Under the pieces are notes generated by a model. That model was given only the letters and a program-made list of their open reading frames with translations. It made no database searches and was not told where the DNA came from. Below are positions 40,103-49,226 of a DNA stretch of 64,000 bases, in pieces (positions within the stretch are counted from its first letter, which is position 1; each line of letters starts with the position of its first letter). Position numbers and translations under genes: made by a program. Source of the DNA: Streptomyces sp. CB02959 (GTDB lineage: Bacteria > Actinomycetota > Actinomycetes > Streptomycetales > Streptomycetaceae); assembly GCF_002803155.1 (NCBI RefSeq), contig NZ_NNBP01000023.1, positions 62,001-126,000 of the forward strand, written 5' to 3'.

Positions 40103-41578
40103 ATGCCGGACCTCCTCGGGGAACGGGTGGGATTCGTCCGCCGGATCGGACTGTTCCAGGCCACCGCGATCAACATGAGCCAGATGTGCGGGATCGGGCC
40201 GTTCGTGACCATCCCGCTGATGGTGACCGCGTTCGGCGGACCGCAGGCCGTCATCGGCTTCGTCGCGGGTGCGGTGCTGGCGCTCGCCGACGGGCTGATC
40301 TGGGCGGAGTTGGGGGCGTCGCTGCCCGGGGCGGGCGGCAGTTATGTGTATCTGCGGCAGGCGTTCCAGTACCGCACGGGGAAGCTGATGCCGTTTCTGT
40401 TCGTGTGGACGGCGATGCTGTTCATCCCCCTCGGGATGTCCACCGGCGTCATCGGCTTCGTGCAGTACCTGGGCTATCTGTGGCCGGGCATGAGCCAGGG
40501 GCAGGGGGACGCGGTCGGCCTGGCGGTCACCGCCGGCATCGTGGTGCTGCTGTGGCGGCGGGTGGAGCGGATCGCCCGGCTCGCCGTCGTGCTGTGGACG
40601 GTGATGATCGCCGCCGTCGGCCTGGTCATCATCGCGGCGTTCACCCACTTCAGCCCGGAGCGGGCCTTCACCTACCCCGCGCACGCCGTCGATCTGACGG
40701 CCGGTCACTTCTGGGTCGGTTTCGCCGGCGGCCTCACCATCGGCATCTACGACTACCTCGGCTACAACACCACCGCCTACATGGGCGCCGAGATCAAACG
40801 CCCCGGCCGCACCCTGCCGCGCGCCATCCTCTTCTCCATCCTCGGCATCATGGTGATCTACCTGCTGCTCCAGATCGGCACCCTCGGCGTCGTCGACTGG
40901 CGCGAGATGCTCGATCCGCACAGCACGGCCGGATCCTCGGTCGCCTCCGCCGTCCTGGAACGCACCTGGGGCCGCACCGCCGCCGACGCCGTCACCGTGC
41001 TCATCCTGATCACCGCCGTCACCTCCGTCCTCACCGGACTCCTCGGCGGCTCCCGGGTCCCCTACGACGCCGCCCGGGACCGGGTGTTCTTCCGCCCGTA
41101 CGGGACGCTGCACCCCCGCCACCGCTTCCCGGTCCTGGGGCTGCTGACCATGGGCGCCATCATGGCCGCGGGCTTCCTGCTGGGCCGCCACACCGACCTG
41201 GCGACCGTCATCCAGCTGCTCACCACGGTGATGGTGCTGGTGCAGGCGCTGGCCCAGATCGCGGCGGTCAGCGTGCTGCGGCGCCGGCAGCCGGCGCTGC
41301 GCCGCCCGTACCGCATCTGGCTGCACCCGCTGCCGAGCCTGGTCGCGCTGGTCGGCTGGCTGGTGATCTACGGCTACGCGGACCGCAGCGCCCCCGGCCG
41401 GCACCCCATCGAATGGTCGCTGGCCTGGGTCGCGGCGGGGCTGGTGGCGTTCCTGGGGTGGGCCCGCGCGGAGCGGGAGTGGCCGTTCGGGCCGAAGCGG
41501 ATCAGTGAGGAGTATCTGCACGGGGCGGATCCGGACGCGGGGGCGGAGCCGGTCGAGTCGCTTCCCGAACCGAATTGA
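40103..41578 (+). CDS. APC-family amino-acid permease
   Basis: A 491-residue permease with about twelve membrane helices. The first helix ATAINMSQMCGIGPFVTIPLMVTAFGG carries the unwound G(I)G segment that binds the substrate amine/carboxylate; AELGASLPGAGGSYVYLRQAF follows, and YDYLGYNTTAYMGAEIKRPGRTLPRAI is the APC helix-6/loop motif. It imports an amino acid or polyamine with protons, or exchanges them; the substrate is not readable. GAAGGGG lies before the ATG. Convergent with the GH65 gene. Confidence 0.88.
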   Translation: MPDLLGERVGFVRRIGLFQATAINMSQMCGIGPFVTIPLMVTAFGGPQAVIGFVAGAVLALADGLIWAELGASLPGAGGSYVYLRQAFQYRTGKLMPFLFVWTAMLFIPLGMSTGVIGFVQYLGYLWPGMSQGQGDAVGLAVTAGIVVLLWRRVERIARLAVVLWTVMIAAVGLVIIAAFTHFSPERAFTYPAHAVDLTAGHFWVGFAGGLTIGIYDYLGYNTTAYMGAEIKRPGRTLPRAILFSILGIMVIYLLLQIGTLGVVDWREMLDPHSTAGSSVASAVLERTWGRTAADAVTVLILITAVTSVLTGLLGGSRVPYDAARDRVFFRPYGTLHPRHRFPVLGLLTMGAIMAAGFLLGRHTDLATVIQLLTTVMVLVQALAQIAAVSVLRRRQPALRRPYRIWLHPLPSLVALVGWLVIYGYADRSAPGRHPIEWSLAWVAAGLVAFLGWARAEREWPFGPKRISEEYLHGADPDAGAEPVESLPEPN

Positions 41579-41611
41579 TGGGGCGTCAATTGAGCTTGTT
41601 GGCTGGTTGGT

Positions 41612-44017
41612 TCAGCCGTCGGGGAGGTCGAGTCGGCGGGACGTCCCCGGGGCGACGGTGAACGGGCGGCCGCGCACCCGGACCCGGACCGCGGCGTGCT
41701 CCGACTCCGGCACGGTGATCCGCACCCGGTCGGCGTGGATCCGCAGGTCGATGTCCCGGTGGCGGCGGTAGCGGAACCGCACGCCGAACTTGGAGAGCTG
41801 GGGGAGCGGCGCCGGATCCAGCCACAGGGCGCGGTCCCGGGTCTCCAGACCGGTCATCCCGCGCTGCACGAAGTCGAGGGTGCCGGCCATCGCGCCCAGA
41901 TGGATGCCCTCCGCGGTGGTGCCGCCCTGGACGTCCGCCACGTCGCCGGTGAGCGCCTCCTCGCAGTACGCCCAGGCGTCGTCGCGGCGCACCCGCGCCA
42001 GCACCCAGGCGTGGACCACGGCGCTGAGCGTCGAACCGTGGCAGGTGCGGTGCAGGTAGTGGTCGACGGTCGCCCGCCAGACGTCGTCGTCGAGGCGGTA
42101 GCCCAACTGGCGGAAGACACCGGCCAGTTCCGAGGGCGAGAAGAGGTAGCCGAGCATCAGCACGTCGGCCTGTTTGGACGCCTGGTAGCGGTTGACGGTG
42201 TCGCCCTCGGCCTCCAGGATCCGGTCCAGCCGCCGGATGTCGCCGTAGCGGGCCCGGTAGCCCGCCCAGTCGAGTTCGGCCAGCTGCCCGTAGCCCGCGA
42301 ACTGGCTGATCACGCCCCGGTGGTAGGGGACGTGCAGCCGGTGCGCGAGGTCGTCCCAGTGCTGCCGTTCGTCGTGCGAGAGCGCCAGCCGCTCGAACAG
42401 CGGCCGCCGGCGCGCCTCGGGCAGGGTCCGGCACAGCTCCAGCGCCCGCGTCAGCACCCAGGCTGCGGTGACGTTGGTGTACGCGTTGTCGTCCAGGCCC
42501 GGCCGGTCGGCGTCCGGATAGCCCTCGTGGTACTCGTCGGGGCCGACCACCCCGCGGATGCGGTAGCGGTTCAGCGCCGGGTCCCAGTCCGCGCTCGCCG
42601 CCCAGAAACGGGCGATCTCCAGCAGCATCTCCGCGCCCTTGGTGTGCAGGAACGCGGTGTCGCCGCTGGCCTGCCAGTACTGCCACACGTTGTAGGCGAT
42701 CGCCGAACCGACGTGGTGCTGGAGGTGGGAGTGGTCCGGCAGCCAGCGGCCCGAGCGCGGGTTGAGGTGCAGCCGCTGGGTCTCCTCGCGGCCGTCGCTG
42801 CCGCTCTGCCACGGGTACATCGCGCCCGCCCGGCCCGCCTCGCGCGCCGCCCGGCGGGCCGCCGGCAGCCGCCGGTGGCGGTAGTCCAGCAGCGCCCGGG
42901 ACACCTCCGGGAACTGCAGGTTCAAGAACGGCAGCACGAACAGTTCGTCCCAGAAGACGTGCCCCCGGTACGCCTCGCCGTGCAGACCGCGCGCCGGCAC
43001 CCCCACGTCCAGCCGCGCGGTGTGCGGGGAGAGGGTCTGCAGCACGTGGAAGACGTGCAGCCGCAGGATCCGGCCCGCCGCGCCGGGCACGTCCAGCCGC
43101 ACCTGCCGCCACAGGTGCTGCCAGGCGCGGTGGTGCGAGGCCAGCAGCCGGGGCACGGCCGGGGCCCGGCGGACCGCGTCCAGGGCGGCCGGCAGCGGTG
43201 CGGCGCGGGCCCGGTCCTGCGAGGTGTGCAGCGCCACCGTCTTGTCCACGGTCGCCGGGGCGCCGGGCCGCACCGGGACGGTGAGCATCCGCCAGACCCG
43301 GCGCGGCCCCGGCTCGGAGCGGGCGGTGCCGCCGCGCGGGGCGGCGCGGAAGCGGGCGGCCAGCGCGACGGTGATGCCGGAGGTGCGGGTGCGGCAGCGC
43401 AGCCAGCACGCGCCGTCGTCCTCGGCGCCGGTCTCCCAGCCGGTCAGATGGGTGTCGGCGAGCGCCTGATAGCGGGCCACCCCGCGGTTGCGGACGTCGC
43501 CGTCGAGCCCCGCCGCGACCTCCACCGTCCCCGACCACCCCTCGGCGGTGAACACCGTGCGCTGGACGGCGAGATCGGGTTCGGCCATGTGGACCAGGCG
43601 GCGCTCGGTGACGGTCAGCCGCCGCCCGGCGCCGTCCTCGTACGACGACCAGCGGGTCAGGGTGCCGCGGCGCAGGTCCAGCGTCCGGCGGTGTCCGGTC
43701 AGCTGGGGATGGTCGGGGGAGAGCCACGGGCCGGGCTCCGGGGCGTCCTGGGGGCGGATGCGGTAGCGCAGCGGCAGCCAGTCGGGCAGGTTGACCAGGT
43801 CCTCGTTCTCCACCCAGCGGCCGGCGACGGTCGAGGTCAGCCGGTTGTAGAGGCCGGCCGCGTAGGTGCCCGGGTAGTGCGCGGGGCCGCACGGCGACTC
43901 CGAGGCGGCGCCGCGGGTGGCGAACCGGCCGTTGCCGAGCGTGCACAGCGCCTCCCGCAGCCGCTCGTCCTCCGGGTCGTACCCCTCGTACGTCCAGGTC
44001 CAGGCCGGCGCTGTCAC
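41612..44017 (-). CDS. Glycoside hydrolase family 65 disaccharide phosphorylase
   Basis: An 801-residue GH65 enzyme, complete: N-terminal beta-sandwich, (alpha/alpha)6 barrel with HVFWDELFVLPFL, WYxx-type YPWQSGSDGREETQ, general acid Glu495 in GPDEYHEG, NVTAAWVL, KQADVLML and the phosphate-binding region HGSTLSAVVHAWVLARV / TTAEGIHLGAMAG. It would phosphorolyse an alpha-linked disaccharide (trehalose, maltose, kojibiose or similar) to beta-glucose 1-phosphate. Translation is coupled to the upstream HAD gene (GTGA overlap), whose product would convert beta-glucose 1-phosphate to glucose 6-phosphate, so the pair forms a complete degradative module. Confidence 0.92.
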   Translation of the reverse strand: MTAPAWTWTYEGYDPEDERLREALCTLGNGRFATRGAASESPCGPAHYPGTYAAGLYNRLTSTVAGRWVENEDLVNLPDWLPLRYRIRPQDAPEPGPWLSPDHPQLTGHRRTLDLRRGTLTRWSSYEDGAGRRLTVTERRLVHMAEPDLAVQRTVFTAEGWSGTVEVAAGLDGDVRNRGVARYQALADTHLTGWETGAEDDGACWLRCRTRTSGITVALAARFRAAPRGGTARSEPGPRRVWRMLTVPVRPGAPATVDKTVALHTSQDRARAAPLPAALDAVRRAPAVPRLLASHHRAWQHLWRQVRLDVPGAAGRILRLHVFHVLQTLSPHTARLDVGVPARGLHGEAYRGHVFWDELFVLPFLNLQFPEVSRALLDYRHRRLPAARRAAREAGRAGAMYPWQSGSDGREETQRLHLNPRSGRWLPDHSHLQHHVGSAIAYNVWQYWQASGDTAFLHTKGAEMLLEIARFWAASADWDPALNRYRIRGVVGPDEYHEGYPDADRPGLDDNAYTNVTAAWVLTRALELCRTLPEARRRPLFERLALSHDERQHWDDLAHRLHVPYHRGVISQFAGYGQLAELDWAGYRARYGDIRRLDRILEAEGDTVNRYQASKQADVLMLGYLFSPSELAGVFRQLGYRLDDDVWRATVDHYLHRTCHGSTLSAVVHAWVLARVRRDDAWAYCEEALTGDVADVQGGTTAEGIHLGAMAGTLDFVQRGMTGLETRDRALWLDPAPLPQLSKFGVRFRYRRHRDIDLRIHADRVRITVPESEHAAVRVRVRGRPFTVAPGTSRRLDLPDG

Positions 44018-44778
44018 GGGGCCGCCCCGGGCACCAGCAGCTCGCCGGGGTCGGTGACCACCACGTCGGCGCCGTGGTGGCGCAGTGCGGCGGCGTGCCC
44101 CGGGGTGCCGCTCCGGTCGACGCCCACGACCAGGCCGAAGCCGCCGCGGCGGCCCGCCTCGACACCGGCCGCGGCATCCTCCACCACGGCCGCCTCCCGG
44201 GGTGGCACGGCCAGCCGCCGGGCCGCCTCCGCGAACAGCGCCGGATCCGGTTTGCCCGGCAGCCCCAGCCGCGCCGCCTCGTTTCCGTCCACCACCGCCC
44301 CGAACAGCCCCAGCAGGCCCGCCCGGGACAGCAGCTCGGTGGCATGGCGGGACGCGGACACCGCGGCGCACGGGACGCCCGCCCCGCGCAGCGCGTGCAG
44401 CAGCCGCACACTGCCCGGCCAGGCGGGCGCCCCGCCCTCCCGCAGCAGCGCGGTGAACACCTCCTCCTTGCGGGCCGCGACCGCCGCCACCGAGCCGGTG
44501 CCCGGCGGGTCGTCGGGGGAGCCGGGCGGCAGCGCCAGCCCCCGGGAGGCCAGGAACGCGGCGGCGCCGTCCAGCCGGGACCGGCCGTCCACATGGCGGA
44601 GGTAGTCGTCCACCGGGTCGAAGGGCCGTCCTCCGCCCGCGGCGGCCAGACAGGCGTCGAACGCCTCCTGCCAGGCAGCGGCGTGCATCCGCGCCGAGTC
44701 GGTGAGCACGCCGTCGGTGTCGAAGACCACGGCCCGCACCCGGCGCAGACACGCGGCCAGCGGCGACGCGGCGGACAT
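44014..44778 (-). CDS. Beta-phosphoglucomutase-like HAD protein
   Basis: A 254-residue HAD phosphatase-superfamily protein with the beta-phosphoglucomutase arrangement: nucleophile Asp20 and acid/base Asp22 in VVFDTDGVLTDS, a helical cap (RHVDGRSRLDGAAAFLASRG with the substrate-binding VDGR), CAAVSASRHA (motif II), GKPDPALF (motif III Lys) and VVEDAAAGVEAGRRGGFG (motif IV). It should isomerise beta-glucose 1-phosphate from the GH65 enzyme to glucose 6-phosphate. GGAGGG lies eight nt before the ATG at 44778. Confidence 0.9.
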   Translation of the reverse strand: MSAASPLAACLRRVRAVVFDTDGVLTDSARMHAAAWQEAFDACLAAAGGGRPFDPVDDYLRHVDGRSRLDGAAAFLASRGLALPPGSPDDPPGTGSVAAVAARKEEVFTALLREGGAPAWPGSVRLLHALRGAGVPCAAVSASRHATELLSRAGLLGLFGAVVDGNEAARLGLPGKPDPALFAEAARRLAVPPREAAVVEDAAAGVEAGRRGGFGLVVGVDRSGTPGHAAALRHHGADVVVTDPGELLVPGAAP

Positions 44779-45113
44779 GGCGGTTACCCTCCAGCATTCC
44801 TTCGTCGGATGCGTTCCAAGGCGTTCCGATGCGTTCCGAGGCAGCTTCGCTGCGTTCGGATGCGTTTCCGGTGCGTCCCCATGCGTTCTGATGCGTGCGG
44901 ATACGTCCCTCCATGGCACCACGACATCCCGGCCCGGGCCGCTCGTGGCCCCGCGGGCCCTGGCGAGCCGCGGGGCCCGGGGCACACGATGGAAGGGAGC
45001 CGAGGGACGCCACCGGACGCCGCGTTCCGGGCCCGCACCGCCGGCCGCGCGGGCCCGGACCCGGCGCCGCCCCGGCACGGCCGCGGCCCGAGCGACGGAA
45101 GGCGGTGGGGACG
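44779..45113. other. Divergent promoter region with degenerate repeats
   Basis: Between the HAD/GH65 operon and a universal stress protein gene. The left part (44800-44905) is a degenerate repeat of GATGCGTTCC-type units; the right part is very GC-rich. It must hold the promoters of both transcripts. I found no confident DevR/DosR-type site. Confidence 0.5.
44800..44905. repeat. Degenerate GATGCGTTCC repeats
   Basis: Repeated units such as GATGCGTTCCAAG, GATGCGTTCCGAG, GATGCGTTTCCG, ATGCGTTCT, GATGCGTGCG and GATACGTCC, roughly ten copies, in the leader of the HAD gene. Period varies from 7 to 13 bp. Confidence 0.6.
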
Positions 45114-45980
45114 ATGGAACTCCCCCTGGTCGTAGGCGTGGACGGATCGGACGCCGGGCTGCGCGCCCTGGACTGGGCGGTGGACGAGGCGGCGCTCCAC
45201 GGACTGCCGCTGCGCCTGGTCCACGCGTCCCGGTGGGAGCGCTACGAAGGGGTGGCCCCACCGGAGAGCGCCCCCGCCGAGCAGGCGATGGCCGACCGGC
45301 TCGTCGCGTCCGCCGCCGACCGCGCCGCCCGGCGCAACCCCGAGGTCGAGGTCTCGGTCCAGGTCCTGGCCGACGACGCGGTCACCGCCCTGCTCCGCGA
45401 GGCGCCCTACGCCACGGCGGTGGTCCTCGGCTGCAAGGGGCGCGGGGAGTTCGCCGACCTGCTGCTGGGCTCGGTCAGCCTGTCGGTGGCGGCCCGCGCC
45501 CGGCACCCCGTGGTGGTGGTCCGCGGCGACCGGGCCGGTCTGGACAGTAGCCACGACCGGGTGCTGCTCGGCATCGGGGACACCGCGAAGGGCTCCCCGG
45601 CCGTCCGGTTCGCCTTCCGGGAGGCGGAGGCCCGCGGCTGCGCCCTCGACGCGATCCGCGCCTGGCACTGCCCCGCCCACGAGAGCGCCGACCGCGGCGG
45701 GCACGACGCCGGACCCGAGCACCACGCCGAGCAGCGGGCATCGGAGCTGGTCGACGCGGCGGTGGAGGCGGAGGCGGCGGCGCACCCGACGGTGCACGTC
45801 CGCCGCACCACCGTCGAGGGACCGGCGCACCGGGTGCTGGTCCGGCGGTCCGCCGCGGCGGACCTGCTGGTCCTCGGGGCCCGCCACCGGCACGGCCACT
45901 TCGGGCTGCAACTGGGCCGGGTCGGGCACGCCGCGCTGCACCACGCCGCCTGCCCGGTCGCCGTCGTCCCGCGGGGCTGA
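45114..45980 (+). CDS. Universal stress protein, tandem UspA domains
   Basis: A 288-residue protein with two UspA domains. Domain 1 has VVGVDGSDAGLRALDWAVDEAALHG and the ATP-binding LGCKGRGEFADLLLGSVSLSVAARARHPVVVV; domain 2 has VLLGIGDTAKGSPAVRFAFREAEARG and LVLGARHRHGHFGLQLGRVGHAALHHAACPVAVV. Both nucleotide loops (G-x2-G-x9-G-S/V type) are present in domain 1 and altered in domain 2. Such proteins are induced by starvation and low oxygen. It has GGAAGG before the ATG and belongs to a run of stress-type genes. Confidence 0.93.
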   Translation: MELPLVVGVDGSDAGLRALDWAVDEAALHGLPLRLVHASRWERYEGVAPPESAPAEQAMADRLVASAADRAARRNPEVEVSVQVLADDAVTALLREAPYATAVVLGCKGRGEFADLLLGSVSLSVAARARHPVVVVRGDRAGLDSSHDRVLLGIGDTAKGSPAVRFAFREAEARGCALDAIRAWHCPAHESADRGGHDAGPEHHAEQRASELVDAAVEAEAAAHPTVHVRRTTVEGPAHRVLVRRSAAADLLVLGARHRHGHFGLQLGRVGHAALHHAACPVAVVPRG

Positions 45981-46006
45981 GCCCCGGCCGGGCCCCGCCG
46001 CGGGCG

Positions 46007-47368
46007 TCAGGCGAGGTGGTCGTACGGGGCCAGCACCGCCCGTTCGATCCGCCGCTGCACGTGCTGGGTCAAGGTGGCCAGCGGTGCGGAGACCGACGGC
46101 CGGACCGGGACCGGCGCCCGGATGGCCCGAGCCGTCGACGGCAGCTCCGCGAGGTCCGCCACGAGCCGGGACCGGGCGTCCGCCAGCGAGGTCCGCGGCG
46201 CACAGCGCATCCCGTCGCGCATCAGCGTCTCCAGCAACGGCACGCTGCCGGCCGGCGCCGGCTCCTCGGCCAGCCCGATCACATCGCGGCAGCCCGGGTG
46301 GCGGAAGACCTGTTTCCGGCCCGGTGCGGTGGCCTTCGCGGCCGACAGCTTCATCACCGGCCGCCCGTCGTACGCGACGAGCTTGTACGCCGAATCGAGG
46401 TACGGCGCGTCGGCGCTGACCCCGACCCGGGTGCCCACCGCGAACACGTCGACCGGCGCCCCGGCCCGCACCAGGTCGTCCACCGCGAACTCGTCCAGCC
46501 CGCCGCTGGCCACGATCCGCACCCCGGGCAGCTCCGCGCGGTCCAGCATCGCCCTGGCCCGCACCGCCAGCGCCGCCAGATCGCCGCTGTCCAGCCGGAT
46601 CGCCGCCCCCTCGGTACGGTCCAGGGTGTGCAGCACCCGGGCCGCCGCGGCCACCCCGGAATCGACGTCGTAGGTGTCCACCAGGAACGTCACCGGCCCC
46701 GGATGGGCCCGCGCGAAGGCGCTGAACGCGGCCTCCTCGTCCTCGAACGCCTCGACGTAGGAGTGCGCCATGGTGCCGACCGCCGGCAGCCGCTCGGCGT
46801 GCGCCGCCGCCACGTTGCTGGTCCCCGCGAAACCGGCCATCGCCGCCAGCCGCGCGGCCCGCAGACCCGCCTCCACCCCGTGCGCGCGGCGCAGCGAGAA
46901 GTCCACCACCGGCCGGCCGCGGGCCGCCAGGACGCACCGCGCGCACTTGGCGGCGATCGCGGTCTGGTGGCTGAGCTGGTTCAGCACGAAGGACTCCACC
47001 AGCTGCGCCTGCGGCAGCGGCGCGGTGATCTCCAGCAGGGGTTCGCCGGCCAGCACCACCCGGCCCTCCGGCACCGCCCGGACCTCCCCGGCGAAGCGAA
47101 GCCCCAGCAGCGGCGCCAGGTCCATGGTGGGCCGGTGCAGCGCCTCCGCGAACACCTCCACGTCCTCGGGCCCGATCCGGAACCGGGAGAGGAAGTCGAG
47201 CACCGCCTCCGCCCCGGCGGCGACCAGGAAGCCCCGGTCGGCGGGGAGTTCCCGTACGAAGCAGCTGAAGGTGGCCGGCCGGGTCATCCCCTCGCGCAGG
47301 TACGACAGGGCCATGGTCACTTCGTACAGGTCGGTCGTGGTCGGACCGGCCGTCGTCCCATCCGGCAT
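46007..47368 (-). CDS. Nicotinate phosphoribosyltransferase
   Basis: A 453-residue enzyme of the NAPRTase family, making nicotinate mononucleotide from nicotinate and PRPP for NAD salvage. Visible marks: TTDLYEVTMALSYLREG, FLNQLSHQTAIAAKCAR, RPVVDFSLRRAHGVEAGLRAARLAAMAGFAGTSNVAAA, TMAHSYVEAFEDEEAAF, and IRLDSGDLAAL. Length and motif order are normal. Start 47368 has GGAAGGAG upstream. It stands beside universal stress proteins and DUF1876, as in actinomycete dormancy gene clusters, so it may serve NAD maintenance during oxygen limitation. Confidence 0.93.
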   Translation of the reverse strand: MPDGTTAGPTTTDLYEVTMALSYLREGMTRPATFSCFVRELPADRGFLVAAGAEAVLDFLSRFRIGPEDVEVFAEALHRPTMDLAPLLGLRFAGEVRAVPEGRVVLAGEPLLEITAPLPQAQLVESFVLNQLSHQTAIAAKCARCVLAARGRPVVDFSLRRAHGVEAGLRAARLAAMAGFAGTSNVAAAHAERLPAVGTMAHSYVEAFEDEEAAFSAFARAHPGPVTFLVDTYDVDSGVAAAARVLHTLDRTEGAAIRLDSGDLAALAVRARAMLDRAELPGVRIVASGGLDEFAVDDLVRAGAPVDVFAVGTRVGVSADAPYLDSAYKLVAYDGRPVMKLSAAKATAPGRKQVFRHPGCRDVIGLAEEPAPAGSVPLLETLMRDGMRCAPRTSLADARSRLVADLAELPSTARAIRAPVPVRPSVSAPLATLTQHVQRRIERAVLAPYDHLA

Positions 47369-47440
47369 CGCCGGCTCCTTCCCGGGCCGTGCCGGCGGAC
47401 CGGGGCCGCGCACGGCCCGGCGGCCGACCCGCGGGCGCTC

Positions 47441-47740
47441 TCAGGCCGGCTCGCTCGTCCAGCCGTAGACGGTGCGCCGCTCGTGCCCCGGCGGTGCGGC
47501 GCCGACGCCCGCCAGGTCGTGGTCCGCCAGCCGGATCAGCTGCCCGGCGAGGTCCTTCATGGCCCGGCCGGCGGCCAGTTCGTCGCCGATCACCGGGACG
47601 GCAGGGTCCTCGGGGTTGCGGCGGGCCCGGCCGTGCCCGGTCAGGGCCTGGGTGCCGGTGTCCAGCTCCACCCGCGCCCGGGTCGTCCCGTCCTCCTCGG
47701 TGAGAATCAGCCGGACCGGCCACTCGGTGGTCTTCGCCAT
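47441..47740 (-). CDS. DUF1876 protein
   Basis: A 99-residue DUF1876 protein: WPVRLILTEEDGTTRARVELDTGTQALTGHGRARRNPED, VPVIGDELAAGRAMKDLAGQLI, then GWTSEP at the end. The function is unknown. In actinomycetes DUF1876 genes sit with universal stress proteins and other dormancy (DevR/OsdR) genes, as here. It ends 72 nt before the NAPRTase start and may share its transcript. Confidence 0.85.
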   Translation of the reverse strand: MAKTTEWPVRLILTEEDGTTRARVELDTGTQALTGHGRARRNPEDPAVPVIGDELAAGRAMKDLAGQLIRLADHDLAGVGAAPPGHERRTVYGWTSEPA

Positions 47741-47924
47741 GGCTCACCTCCGCGGTGTCCTGCGGGGCCGCACCGGACCGTGCCACGGGCCCGCACGCCG
47801 TCGCTCGCCCCTGCCACCCATTGTTGGGAGAAACCGCTCGGGGCGCCTGTCCGTGCGGGACGCGGCGCACCGCGGGAGCGTGCCCGGCGCCGGCCGGTGC
47901 GGCACCGCGGCAGCGGCGGTGCGC

Positions 47925-48794
47925 TCACTCGTGCGGCACGATCGCGACCGGGCACGGCGCGTGGTGCACCGCCGCCTGGACCACATGGCCGATCTTCGGC
48001 GCCGGGAAGTGCAGCTTGTGCCGGCGGCCGACGACCAGCAGCGCGGCGTCCGAGGCGTCCCGCAGCACCGCCCGCGCCGGGCTCTCCTGCTCCACCCGGG
48101 CCTCCAGCCGGACGTCGGGGAACTTCTCCCGCCAGGGCCGGAGCGCGGCCGTCAGCTCCTGCCGGGCGTCCTCGGCCGCCTGCTCCGCGGCGACCGGCTC
48201 GACCCCGCCGCCGCGGTTGTACGCGTACGAGGGCAGGTGCCGGCCGTGTACGACCCGGAGCGGTACGCCCCGCCGGGCGGCGCTCTCGAAGGCGAACGCC
48301 AGCAGGGCCTCGCACGGCTCGTGCAGGCTCAGTCCGGCCGTCACCGGGGCGCCCGGAGCCGGAGTCGCGGCGCCCGGCCGGGTCCGGACCAGCACCGTGG
48401 GGGTGCGGGTGTGCGCCACCACCTGGAGGCCGATCTCGCCCATCACGTACCGCGCCAGCGGGCCCAGGTCCCGCGAGCCCAGGACCAGCAGCGACGACTG
48501 GTCGGCCGCCTCCTTGAGGGCGGCGAGCGGGTCCTCGGCCACCAGGGCCTCGTCCACCGGGAGGTCCGGGTGGCGGTCCCGGACGACCTCCCGGGCGTCG
48601 CCGATGATCCGGTGCGGCCAGTAGTTCTGGTCGTCCTCGCCGGTCGGCCCGGGTTCCGGTTCGGGTGCCAGCAGCACCCAGGCGTGCAGCAGCCGCAGCC
48701 GGGCCCGCCGCAGCTCCGCCTCGTGCGCCGCCCACCGCACGGCGGCCGTCGCCTCGGGGGTCCCGTCGACGCCCACGGTGATCACGTCCTGCAT
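47925..48794 (-). CDS. Universal stress protein, tandem UspA domains
   Basis: A 289-residue tandem UspA protein, a second one in this island. Domain 1 begins ITVGVDGTPEATAAVRWAAHEAELRRARLRLLHAWV and carries LLVLGSRDLGPLARYVMGEIGLQVVAHTRTPTVLV with the ATP-binding loop; domain 2 has FAFESAARRGVPLRVVHGRHLPSY and LVVGRRHKLHFPAPKIGHVVQAAVHHAPCPVAIV. It is the first gene of the minus-strand set that continues, after a 184-bp gap, with DUF1876 and NAPRTase. Start 48794 has GAGGT nearby. Confidence 0.92.
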   Translation of the reverse strand: MQDVITVGVDGTPEATAAVRWAAHEAELRRARLRLLHAWVLLAPEPEPGPTGEDDQNYWPHRIIGDAREVVRDRHPDLPVDEALVAEDPLAALKEAADQSSLLVLGSRDLGPLARYVMGEIGLQVVAHTRTPTVLVRTRPGAATPAPGAPVTAGLSLHEPCEALLAFAFESAARRGVPLRVVHGRHLPSYAYNRGGGVEPVAAEQAAEDARQELTAALRPWREKFPDVRLEARVEQESPARAVLRDASDAALLVVGRRHKLHFPAPKIGHVVQAAVHHAPCPVAIVPHE

Positions 48795-49226
48795 GACCTC
48801 ACCTCGCTCCCGGTCCGCTCACCGCTGACCCACGCAGCGGCATGCCGCACTTCCAGTCTCCGCCGGACCGGCGGGTGGCACCGGGTGGGCGGCACGGTGC
48901 CGGTGCTGCCGGGGCCGGGTATCGCGCGGGTCGAGGGCTCGGGCGCGGTCGCCCGGTGGCCGCCCCGGGCAGGGTTCTCGAAGGGAACGCGAAGGTCTCC
49001 TGTGTGAGGGGGGCAGGTGGATCGTGCGTGTGGGCGTTGGCATCAAGTTCCCCTGCATGCACTGATATTGACGAAACGTCAGCTGCATGCGCACGTCATG
49101 TCATGTGTAACGTAGTAATGTGAAATTGCACTGACGAGGTGCCGTCCGCTCCGCCGCGCAGCCGTGTCCCGAGCGGGCTGTTCGCGGGAGGCGGGCGAGC
49201 CGCTCGGCGACCGAGGAGGAGAACCC
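48795..49226. other. Divergent intergenic region before the hydroxyproline cluster
   Basis: It holds the promoters of the stress protein (minus) and of the Xaa-Pro peptidase (plus). Notable: TTGACG at 49068, TGACG-AAA-CGTCA at 49069-49081, an AT-rich stretch from 49060, and the first of three shared operator-like motifs at 49116-49135. No gene is supported. Confidence 0.55.
49116..49135 (+). promoter_or_regulatory. Shared operator motif, site 1 (Xaa-Pro peptidase)
   Basis: TAATGTGAAATTGCACTGAC; the core GTGAAATTGCAC (49120-49131) is an imperfect palindrome (GTG..CAC). The same motif recurs at 50681-50700 (16 of 20 bases) and, with the core GTGACATTGTAC, at 57154-57165. The position about 90 nt before the peptidase start suggests control of that promoter. 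Confidence 0.65.
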
